This document shows, piece after piece, positions 6,764 through 14,627 of a stretch of 16,013 nt of DNA (within the stretch, counting starts at the first letter, position 1; every line of letters starts with the position of its first letter). The position numbers and the translations under genes were made by a program. Origin of the DNA: an uncultured Lachnospiraceae bacterium (GTDB lineage Bacteria > Bacillota > Clostridia > Lachnospirales > Lachnospiraceae); the NCBI GenBank assembly GCA_910577065.1, contig CAJTLD010000063.1, positions 1 to 16,013 of the forward strand, read 5' to 3'. The notes under the pieces are model-generated. The model saw only the letters and a list, made by a program, of their open reading frames with translations, did no database searches and was not told the DNA's origin.

Positions 6764-9761
6764 GCTGTAATTTTCAAAACAAAGCGACGGATCGCAGCAA
6801 ATCTGGCGCAGGCGCGTAAGTTCCGCCAACATCTTAAGTTTGTTTTTATTAAATTCTTCCGGATCCTGACTCGCGATATTTTCCCGCATATGCAGTACCT
6901 GCGCGTCATACAGCTTCTGCTGGGCGCCGCCGAACTGCACGTAGCGGCATTCCTCCAGCTTCTCCGGCAGATCTTTTAATACGTCTTCTTTTAGCCTGCG
7001 TAAAATAAACGGGCCGGACATTTTCTGCAGCCGCTTCATTGCCGCTTCGTCGCCGTTTTTTACAATCGGCGTTTCCATCTCCTTTTTGAATACGTCATAG
7101 CCGTATAAAAATCCCGGCATCAGATAGTCAAATATACTCCAAAGTTCACTCAAGCGGTTTTCAATCGGCGTCCCGGTCAGCGCATAGCGGATTTTGCTTT
7201 TAATAACTTTTACGGCTTTTGCGGCGGCAGTGGTATGGTTTTTAATATACTGCGCTTCGTCAATAATTTCATATGCAAACTGCTTGTCCTCATAGTGTAC
7301 AATATCCCGCTTTAGCAAATCGTATGAGGTTACAAGCACATCCGATTTATCATATTCCTCAATCTTCTGCCTGCGCTCCTCCTGCGTTCCCGTAATCAAA
7401 GATACCGAAAGCTGCGGCGCGAAACGCTCCAGCTCTTCTCCCCAGTTAAACACCAGGGACGCCGGAGCCACAACCAGCGACGTCCCACCCTGCTTTTCTT
7501 CTTTGGCCGCTAAAAGTACGGCGACAACCTGCAGCGTTTTGCCAAGCCCCATATCGTCCGCCAAGATCCCGCCAAACTTCCACGTTTCCAGCGTACGGAG
7601 CCATTTGTAGCCGTTTTTCTGATACTTGCGCATAATCTTAGAAAGGCTTTTCGGTTCTTCGAAATCGGCGTCTTTTACCGTCTTAAACCCTTTGACAACT
7701 TCCCTGAAACGACTGTCGCGGCTGCTGTAGACGCCTTCGTTTTCTTCTAACATTTTATCCAGATACAACGTACGGTACATCGGCAGGTGCATCTTGCCTT
7801 TCACAAATTCCTTAGGTTTTACATGGGCTGCCTCCATCAGTTCCGACAGCATTTCCAGGGAAGAGTCTTCCAGGTTTACAAAGGAACCGTCTTTTAAGCG
7901 GAAATATTTTTTCTTCGCGCGGTAGCTGTTTAAAATATCTAAAAGTTCCTCCCTTGGCACATCCTCCGTGGCGATGTCCAATTCCAAAAGGCCTGCGGAT
8001 ACCGAAACGCCCACGGATACTTTGACGGAACGGACTGCATGAAATCCCCTGAAACGATTGGTGCAGCGCACTTCACCAAGCTGCATCAGCCGCTGTATCC
8101 CATGTTCCATCATTTCATAAACCAGTTCCTCCCGTTCCCCGCAGTTTAATTCTTCCCGCTCCCAGTCAACCTCCGGAAGAAGCTGCATGGCATGGAACAA
8201 AACTTCCTCCTCCGCAGAAACGTCCCGAAACGGCTCCACGCCGCCCGCATAGCGAAGCCTTATAATATCAAGCGCCTGGCATTCCACTTTTCCGTAACAG
8301 GCAAGCACCCTGCAGGTTACGTTCTGGTCTTCTGCGTCCAGATAAAAGACAAAACGCGCTTCCGGCGGCAGATAGCTGCGGAACTTTTCCGGCTCCGTTT
8401 CCGTAATCTCCACCACATCCTGCAGCTGCGGCAGAATACTGTAATAAAAATCGGACATATGATTCCTGCCCACATGAAACGAAAATGCATCTTTTCCCGA
8501 CAGATTTGCCAGCCCCTCTATTTTTTGCAGAAAATCACTTTCTACCTGGTTGAGACGGCCGTTTTCAATATAATATGCCGTATCGGCTCCAAAATAAAGG
8601 GACGGCAGAACGCCGTTTACTTTTATCCCATGAAAATTACCGTCGCCCTGGGATTCGTCTTCCGAAATATTCATGACTACTTTTGGGTTCTGTTTTGCAC
8701 AGGAAAGCAATTCTTTCTTTTTTCCCCCGCAGTCCTTATCTTCATATTCTACCGTATGATTTCCCAGTTCCCTGTAAAACTCGTCTAACCGCCAGCCAAA
8801 TAAACTCAGTTCGCCGCCGACGCTGCTTTTCCGGTAACTGCTATAATAGCTGCGCGAATCTAACATCCTTTGCTGAAACTCTTCTTCTTCACGGACAACC
8901 CGGTTAATAAAACGAATCCAGCTTTTCCCTTCTTCGGTAAAATTATCCAGGCTGTGATTGATCTGCGTATTTGTCCCATACACGGCAGTTTCAGAATTTT
9001 TAACATTCCTGCAAAATTCATCCAGCTTTTTGATAATCAAAAGCCGCTTTTCCCCTATTTTAAATGCGACGGTCAGACGTCCCGCCCTTTGGGTCAGACG
9101 CGGAATAAGCGATAAACTCCCTTCTTTTACAACCGTATCCGCAATGATAAGATTTGCTCTTTTCATTTTATAAAAACTTATAAGCTGCTGCCCGGGCTGA
9201 TCCGTAGCGTCCCCCAGGCTATGCGTACTGATGTATTCTATCAGCTGCAGCAAAACTCCCGCCTTGTACGGGCAGGACGTTTTTTTTGCATACCATGCCT
9301 GGTAATCGCGGCGGCATCCGGGGCATCTGCAATCCGCATGCTTTACTTCCGTCCGGTCAAACACGATCCGAATCTTAAATTCCTCCCTGTCCGTCTGCCC
9401 GGACGCGTCAATTTCGCCAAGAATTTCTTTACTGTACTGATCATAGCCGGACACCACCTGCAAAACCCTTATTTTTCCTTCTTGAATCAGCTTTTCAGCC
9501 TCCTTAAACGTTTTGGGTGAAATCTGCATAGAGTATTTTATTTTGCCGCTGTTATAGTAACTGTACTTTTCCAGCTTTTCCAAACTCTCACTGACGCCCT
9601 GTACGTCCGGCGTATCCAAATCTTCCTCCCAGGCGTTTCCCAAAACTGTAAATTCGGCTTTTCTCTGTTCGAAATCCTCCGACGCATTTTTTTCAATGTC
9701 CCTTTCCTGTGCTCTTCGCATGTTCTTTTCCCTTTCTTCTGCCAGGCGCGTTGTTTCCTCT

Positions 9762-9887
9762 TGCTCTTTCTGCCGTTTTTCTTCCCTGCGGCGCGTTTCT
9801 TCCTGCTCTTTCTGCCGTTTTTCTTCCCTGCGCCGCGCTTCTTCCTGCTCTTTCTGCCGTTTTTCCGCCCTGCGTTTTGCTTCCCTG
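9762..9887. repeat. 42-base tandem repeat, three copies, in the SNF2 coiled-coil region
   Basis: Units begin at 9762, 9804 and 9846, each opening with TGCTCTTTCTGCCGTTTTT on the plus strand. The first two are nearly identical and the third drifts after 24 bases. Each unit encodes 14 residues (EEKRQKEQEETRRR-type), that is two heptads, so copy number changes keep both reading frame and coiled-coil register. Confidence 0.85.
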
Positions 9888-10433
9888 GCTTTCTGTTCAC
9901 GGATTTCCCTGCGGCGTTCTTCTTCCGCCAGACGTTTATCGGCTTCTATGCGGCGCGCTTCCTCTGCTTTGCGTTTCTGCTCTTCCTTTTTACGCTCCTT
10001 TTCTTCCTTCCGCGCTTTACGGGCAAGGCGGCGCATGTTACGCTCTTCCTCTTCCTGTTCCATCTCTTTACGGCTTTCGCCTGCCTTCTCCCCGGCTGCC
10101 GTCTCTTTCGCTTCAACCGCAAACAAAACGGCCGCCATATGAGCGCAGTTGCGTCCCCCTCTTGCCACCGGGCAGATGCATCCCATACGGCTAACAGTCC
10201 CGCCGTCTTTTTTTATCGTAACCTCAAAACGGTGACTGCCCAAAACGGAAGCTTTGTAACCGCCCTTTATTTCTTTTAAATCCGTAACTCTCCCGTTTTG
10301 GCAATATTCCCTTCCCCGTTCCAATTTGTCCGGTTCAAATTTTCCCTTCCAACCATCCATTGTAATACCGCTTTCTTTTTGTTTAAGCTAACATAGACAA
10401 ATTTCCCATAGATTCATATAACGCCATTCCATT

Positions 10434-11345
10434 TTAAATATGCTGCCGCACCGCCCCCACAATCTCATTCACATCCGAAATTCCCTGCTCCTTCAAATAC
10501 GCCTCTATGCCCTGCACGATTTTTTCCGTCGCTCTGAAATCATGGAAATTCACCGTTCCCACAGAAACCGCCGATGCGCCGGCAAGCATCATTTCAACCG
10601 CGCTCTGTGTATCCGTGACGCCGCCCATGCCAATCACCGGAACCTTTACGGCCCGCGCCGCTTCGTATACCATGCGCACCGCGACCGGATGAATCGCAGG
10701 TCCCGAAAGCCCGCCCGTCTTATTTGCAAGCGCAAACGTCCTCTTATGGATATCAATCTTCATTCCCGTCAGCGTATTAATCAGCGAAACCGCGTCCGCC
10801 CCGCCTGCTTCCGCCGCCCTTGCCATCTCCGCGATATCCGTCACGTTCGGGCTCAGCTTCATAATCACAGGCTGCGCCGCATATTTTTTCACCTCACGGG
10901 TAATCTGTTCCACGCTCCGGCTGCTCTGCCCAAACGCAATCCCGCCTTCCTTCACATTCGGGCAGGAAATATTAATCTCCAGCAAATCCACCGGTTCCTC
11001 CGAAAGCCGTTCCGCCACCTCGCAGTAATCCGCCGCGCTCTTCCCGCAGACATTGACCACAATTTTCGTATCAAACCGCTTCAAAAACGGAATATCCCGC
11101 TTCACAAACACGTCGATCCCCGGATTCTGCAGCCCAATCGCATTCAGCATGCCGCCGCACACCTCCGCCACCCGGGGAGTGGGATTTCCCTCCCACGGCA
11201 CATTGGCGACGCCCTTCGTCACAACGGCCCCAAGCCTGTTTAAATCCACAAAATCCGAAAATTCCTCCCCCGAGCCAAACGTCCCGGACGCCGTCATCAC
11301 CGGATTTTTCAAAGTCACCCCTGCAATCTTCACTTCCAGATTCAT
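10434..11345 (-). CDS. pyrD: Dihydroorotate dehydrogenase B, catalytic subunit
   Basis: The FMN subunit of the NAD-dependent class 1B enzyme, oxidising dihydroorotate to orotate in the cytoplasm. 303 residues is the usual size. Catalytic C128 sits in INISCPNVKEGG (124-135), the cysteine base of class 1 enzymes (class 2 uses serine). FMN-binding segments visible are TASGTFG (18-24), VTKGV (42-46), KLSPNVTD, and GMGGVTD near the C-terminus. The ATG at 11345 shares its A with the TGA of pyrK (TGATG), the usual sign of translational coupling and of equal amounts for the heterotetramer. A TTG one codon upstream is possible but less likely. The next gene on this strand is the SNF2 gene, not pyrE. 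Confidence 0.96.
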   Translation of the reverse strand: MNLEVKIAGVTLKNPVMTASGTFGSGEEFSDFVDLNRLGAVVTKGVANVPWEGNPTPRVAEVCGGMLNAIGLQNPGIDVFVKRDIPFLKRFDTKIVVNVCGKSAADYCEVAERLSEEPVDLLEINISCPNVKEGGIAFGQSSRSVEQITREVKKYAAQPVIMKLSPNVTDIAEMARAAEAGGADAVSLINTLTGMKIDIHKRTFALANKTGGLSGPAIHPVAVRMVYEAARAVKVPVIGMGGVTDTQSAVEMMLAGASAVSVGTVNFHDFRATEKIVQGIEAYLKEQGISDVNEIVGAVRQHI

Positions 11346-12112
11346 CAAAACTCCACCTCCCCCGCTTCAAAAACCGGCCCTTCCTTACAAATCCGCTTAT
11401 TCTGCACATTCGTATGCGCATCCGTCTCCTTCGATTTGCAGACGCACCCTAAACACGCCCCGATGCCGCACGCCATCCGTTCCTCCAAAGACACGTAACA
11501 CTCCATGCCACGCTCTGCGGCGTAAGCTTTTACGGCCCGCAGCATCGGCAGCGGCCCGCAGGCATAAATCCGCTCCGCGTCAAGATGATGTTCCCGGATC
11601 GCATCCAAAACATTCCCCTTCGTCCCGGCGCTGCCGTCCTCCGTCGCCACAAAAACCGGACCGTACTGCAAAAACTCGTCCGCCAAAAACGTCTTGTCCC
11701 GAAAACCCAGTATCATCTGCTTTTCGCCGCCAAGCCGCTTCGCAAGCGCAAGCATCGGCGGAATGCCGATTCCCCCGCCAATCAGAAACGACGTTCCCTT
11801 CCGAATCGGAAACCCGTTCCCAAACGGGCCTGCCAGCGTAAGCGGCGCTCCTTCCGAAAGCCCTGCAAACTCCTTCGTCCCCTTACCCGCGATACGGTAC
11901 ACCACACGGAGCGCCCGATTTGTTTCATCCGTATCGCAGACACTGATCGGGCGCGGCAAAAGCCGGCTTTCGTCTTCGCAGTAAAGCGTCACAAACTGCC
12001 CCGGCACGGCCAGGCGCGCAATCTCCTCCGTGCGCACCCACATATCAAAAATCCCGTTCGAAATTTCACTGTTGCGGATCACCGTTCCCCGCTCTCTTCT
12101 CTTCTCTGACAT
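11345..12112 (-). CDS. pyrK: Dihydroorotate dehydrogenase B, electron transfer subunit
   Basis: It passes electrons from PyrD FMN through a [2Fe-2S] cluster and FAD to NAD+. 255 residues. The FAD-binding motif RPIS is at 54-57, the NAD-binding glycine stretch IGGGIGIPPML at 111-121, and CGPLPML at 185-191. Cysteines C215, C220 and C223, plus C242, give the C-x4-C-x2-C-xn-C [2Fe-2S] pattern of the family; C225 is an extra nearby cysteine. The open frame reaches up to 12211, but those extra 33 residues run through an intergenic hairpin and resemble nothing. ATG 12112 has AGGAG 6 bases upstream and gives the normal length. Confidence 0.95.
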   Translation of the reverse strand: MSEKRRERGTVIRNSEISNGIFDMWVRTEEIARLAVPGQFVTLYCEDESRLLPRPISVCDTDETNRALRVVYRIAGKGTKEFAGLSEGAPLTLAGPFGNGFPIRKGTSFLIGGGIGIPPMLALAKRLGGEKQMILGFRDKTFLADEFLQYGPVFVATEDGSAGTKGNVLDAIREHHLDAERIYACGPLPMLRAVKAYAAERGMECYVSLEERMACGIGACLGCVCKSKETDAHTNVQNKRICKEGPVFEAGEVEF

Positions 12113-12186
12113 AGATTCTCCTATCATTCCATAGTATTTATCTCTTTTTACTGTCGCCTCTTCCCAAAAAAGCATGTTCCAAAAGA

Positions 12187-12217
12187 AGAGGTCCGCCACA
12201 TCCGATGGCAAACCTCT
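12187..12217 (-). terminator. Intercistronic hairpin between pyrF and pyrK
   Basis: On the minus strand AGAGGTTTGCC pairs with GGCGGACCTCT (11 bp, two G-U) around a nine-base loop, followed by TCTTTT. It starts 16 bases after the pyrF stop. The short T tract suggests a partial terminator, an attenuator or an RNA-stability hairpin; full termination would leave pyrK without a visible promoter. Confidence 0.5.
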
Positions 12218-12232
12218 CCCTGTATGAAACCT

Positions 12233-13162
12233 CTACTTTGCCCGCTCAAGCGCGCCGCCGATATCCGCAATCATATCGCAGACCGCAGCCCTTGACGCAT
12301 CCGCAAAATGATCCCCGCCAAATTTTTCATACTGCTCCTGCTTATAAGCCGCAATAATTCCCCGCGAAGAATTGACCACGGCGCCAAGCCCGTCCTCATT
12401 GAAAAAGTGAACCAAATCGGCGCCCTTACCTCCCTGCGCCCCATAACCCGGCACCAGGATATAGCTTTTGGGCATCAGGCTGCGCAGCGCCTTTCCCATC
12501 TGAGGATACGTCGCCCCGACAACGGCCCCGACATAACTGTAAGAGTCGCCCATGCAGCTTTCGGCCCATTCGGCAACCTTTTCCCCGACCCACTCATAGA
12601 GCGGCCTGCCGTCCGCAATCCGATCCTGAAACTCGCCGCTCGACGGGTTCGACGTCTTCACCAGCACAAAAATCCCCTTCTTTTCCTCTCTGCACACGTC
12701 CAGAAACGGCTTTACGCCGTCCGTCCCCAGATACGGGTTCACCGTCGCAAAATCCTCGTCAAACGCCGCGTATTCCTTCTGCCCCACCTGCACCTTTCCC
12801 AAATGCCCCGCGGCATAAGCGGCGGAAGTCGAGCCGATATCGCCGCGCTTTACATCGCCGATCACAACCAGATCCTTTTCGTGGCAGTAATCCACCGTCC
12901 GCCGGAACACAGAAAGCCCCGGCAGCCCAAACTGCTCGTACATGGCAATCTGCGGCTTCACCGCCGGAATCAAATCATACACGGCGTCCACAATCGCCTT
13001 ATTAAACTGCCAGACCGCCTCGGCAGCCCCTTCTAACGTCTCGCCATGCTCCGCAAACGCAGCTTCCTTCAAATGCTCCGGTATATACCCCAGCATCGGA
13101 TCCAGCCCCACGCAGACCGGAGCATGGGTCTTTTCGATTTTTTGAATTAACTTCTGAATCAT
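12233..13162 (-). CDS. pyrF: Orotidine 5'-phosphate decarboxylase
   Basis: It decarboxylates OMP to UMP, the last step of UMP synthesis. 309 residues, matching the longer (type 2) family found in many clostridia rather than the roughly 240-residue B. subtilis type. The catalytic signature DVKRGDIG is at 103-110 with D103, K105 and D108, and GLDPM (19-23) is the substrate-binding strand. Start choice: an ATG at 13171 touches the GGGAGG ribosome binding site directly, while the in-frame ATG at 13162 lies 9 bases from it, so the latter was chosen. It lies 56 bases after pyrC, and a hairpin separates it from pyrK. Confidence 0.95.
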   Translation of the reverse strand: MIQKLIQKIEKTHAPVCVGLDPMLGYIPEHLKEAAFAEHGETLEGAAEAVWQFNKAIVDAVYDLIPAVKPQIAMYEQFGLPGLSVFRRTVDYCHEKDLVVIGDVKRGDIGSTSAAYAAGHLGKVQVGQKEYAAFDEDFATVNPYLGTDGVKPFLDVCREEKKGIFVLVKTSNPSSGEFQDRIADGRPLYEWVGEKVAEWAESCMGDSYSYVGAVVGATYPQMGKALRSLMPKSYILVPGYGAQGGKGADLVHFFNEDGLGAVVNSSRGIIAAYKQEQYEKFGGDHFADASRAAVCDMIADIGGALERAK

Positions 13163-13218
13163 CCCTTTCATCCTCCCTTTTTATCCCGCTTCGCACTGCA
13201 GCCAGCAGACAAAACGCA

Positions 13219-14496
13219 TCATTCCTCGCTGTACACCACTTCCCCGGACACAATCGTCGTAATCACCTTCCCGGTCACCTTGCGGTTGTCAAACGGCGTA
13301 TTCTTCGCCTTGCCCGCAAACTCCTTCGCCTGAATCGTATAATTCTGGTTCGGGTCAAAAATCACGATATCGGCAGCGCAGCCCTCCTGCAGCGTACCTT
13401 TCTCCAGCCCAATCACCTTCGCCGGATTGTAGCTTAGCTTTTCCGCCATCTGCATCGGCGTCAGATAATCCTTGAGCACCAGCTCCGAATACGTAATCGC
13501 CGCAGCCGTCTCAAGCCCGACAATCCCAAACGGCGCCCGCTTCATAGACTGCCCCTTCTCCACCGCCGTATGCGGCGCATGATCCGTCGCAATCACGTCA
13601 ATTGTACCGTCTTTGAGCCCTTCCCGGATCGCATTCACATCCGCTGCGGAACGCAGAGGCGGATTCATTTTAAAATTGGCATTGTCAGCCGTAATATCCT
13701 CATCCGACAGCGTAAAATGGTGCGGGCAGGCCTCCGCCGTAACAGACATGCCGTTTTCCTTCGCCTGCTTTACCATCCATACGCTCTTGCCCGTAGAGCA
13801 GTGGCACAAATGCAGATGCACGCCGACGCTTCCCGCCAGCACAATATCCCTTGCCACCACAATATCCTCCACTTCATTTAAAATGCCGGGCAGCCCCAGT
13901 TCCTTCGCACGCGCCCCGGCATTCATCACGCCGCCGTGCATCAGATGCTTATCCTCACAGTGGGCAAACACCGGAATGCCCTCCTCCTTCGCCGCCTGCA
14001 TTGCGCGGTAATAAAGCTCCGCATTCATCACCGACTTTCCGTCCTCCGAAACGGCAGGGCTTCCCGCCTGCGCCATCTTCTTAATATCCGCCAGCTTCCT
14101 GCCCTCCTGCCCCTTCGTAATCGCCCCAATCTGCAGCACATGGACCGGAGCTAAATTCTTCGCCTTCTGGTGCACATAATTCACCACATCGGCATTATCC
14201 ACGACAGGCTTCGTATTCGGCATCGCCAGAATCGTCGTAAAACCGCCCCTTGCCGCCGCCTTCGCGCCCGTCACAACCGTTTCCTTCTCCTCAAACCCCG
14301 GATCCCTCAAATGCACATGCAGGTCAATAAACCCCGGCATCACAAAGCATCCCTTTGCGTCAATCACCTTATCCGCTTTCCCCTTAATCTTCTCCTTCAC
14401 CTTGGCAATCCTGCCGTCCTCCACCAGAATATCCGATTCCGCGTCCAGCTTCGACGCAGGATCAATCACCCTGCCGTTTTTAATTAACAACTTCAT
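13219..14496 (-). CDS. pyrC: Dihydroorotase
   Basis: It cyclises N-carbamoyl-L-aspartate to dihydroorotate, the third step of UMP synthesis. A 425-residue type I (PyrC/AllB-like) amidohydrolase. Zinc and substrate residues visible: HVHLRDPG (60-67) with H60, H62 and R64; D152 in SEDGK at the position of the metal-bridging Asp; H179 in FAHCED; H232 in HLCHCST; D305 and H309 in ATDHAPH. The core is complete, so this looks like an active enzyme rather than the inactive pseudo-dihydroorotase found beside some PyrB proteins. The ATG at 14496 has GGAGG 8 bases upstream. It is first of the four pyr genes here; the aspartate transcarbamoylase gene pyrB is not in the window. Confidence 0.96.
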   Translation of the reverse strand: MKLLIKNGRVIDPASKLDAESDILVEDGRIAKVKEKIKGKADKVIDAKGCFVMPGFIDLHVHLRDPGFEEKETVVTGAKAAARGGFTTILAMPNTKPVVDNADVVNYVHQKAKNLAPVHVLQIGAITKGQEGRKLADIKKMAQAGSPAVSEDGKSVMNAELYYRAMQAAKEEGIPVFAHCEDKHLMHGGVMNAGARAKELGLPGILNEVEDIVVARDIVLAGSVGVHLHLCHCSTGKSVWMVKQAKENGMSVTAEACPHHFTLSDEDITADNANFKMNPPLRSAADVNAIREGLKDGTIDVIATDHAPHTAVEKGQSMKRAPFGIVGLETAAAITYSELVLKDYLTPMQMAEKLSYNPAKVIGLEKGTLQEGCAADIVIFDPNQNYTIQAKEFAGKAKNTPFDNRKVTGKVITTIVSGEVVYSEE

Positions 14497-14544
14497 AGGT
14501 AGTACCTCCCCATCTTCTCCTTTTTTCTCTCAAACCATCCGCCC

Positions 14545-14620
14545 AAAGCGTGTTTGAAAATTCATTCCCGCCGCCCGCGTCCGTCCGGACGCCGCAGAAC
14601 GCAATTTTCAAACACGCTTT
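14545..14620. repeat. 76-base palindromic element, 18-base perfect arms, between lysC and pyrC
   Basis: The left arm AAAGCGTGTTTGAAAATT (14545-14562) and right arm AATTTTCAAACACGCTTT (14603-14620) are exact reverse complements. The 40-base GC-rich centre holds a nested hairpin GCGTCC-GTCC-GGACGC (14577-14592). No T run follows on either strand, so it is not a standard terminator. It fits a REP- or MITE-like intergenic repeat, or a processing hairpin in a lysC-pyrC transcript. The element itself is certain, its function unknown. Confidence 0.85.
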
Positions 14621-14627
14621 CGCGCCG

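Larger units (their letters stand above)
6259..10360 (-). pseudogene. SWIM zinc-finger / SNF2-family helicase, frameshifted near base 6760
   Basis: Full length would be about 1,370 residues. SNF2 proteins are ATP-driven DNA translocases that remodel protein-DNA or nucleic acid complexes. The first frame runs 10360 to 6725 (1,211 residues): a SWIM zinc finger (C61, C63, C72, H74); a Lys/Glu/Arg coiled coil at about 85-235; a long SNF2-associated middle region; then helicase lobe 1 with ADDMGLGKT (about 933-941), VVAPASLVFNW, DEAQ (about 1033-1036) and LTGTPIENRLSELW. After ICCDPSLCFENYSGGS it meets a stop nine residues later. Lobe 2 continues one frame over from about 6765 to 6259 (about 168 residues) with LLFSQFTSML, ISLKAGGVGLNLTGAD and ATDRAHRIGQ. 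Motifs on both sides are intact, so the break is recent, a sequencing error, or bypassed. I see no ribosome binding site near the start of the second frame. The ATG at 10358-10360 has only a weak upstream GAAAG. It lies 73 bases after pyrD on the same strand. Confidence 0.85.

Noticed and set aside
6259..6909. A 216-residue open frame beginning at ATG 6909 that holds SNF2 lobe 2.
   Set aside because: Its first 45 or so residues are the wrong frame of the upstream SNF2 coding region and match nothing; only the part after about 6765 is genuine helicase. It was treated as the shifted tail of one broken gene.
9538..10279. Several open frames on both strands rich in Ser/Phe/Leu (plus) or Lys/Arg/Gly (minus) over the SNF2 coiled coil.
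   Set aside because: They are the other frames of a repetitive AAG/GAG/CGC-rich coding stretch and share its 42-base period; none has a ribosome binding site or recognisable domain.
10440..11243. A 267-residue plus-strand frame opposite pyrD.
   Set aside because: Antisense to intact pyrD, His/Arg-rich, no domain signature.
12205..12232. PyrR-binding-loop-like words before pyrK.
   Set aside because: Only the GxGAGGUU part fits; the preceding ARUCC is missing and no antiterminator pairing is evident.
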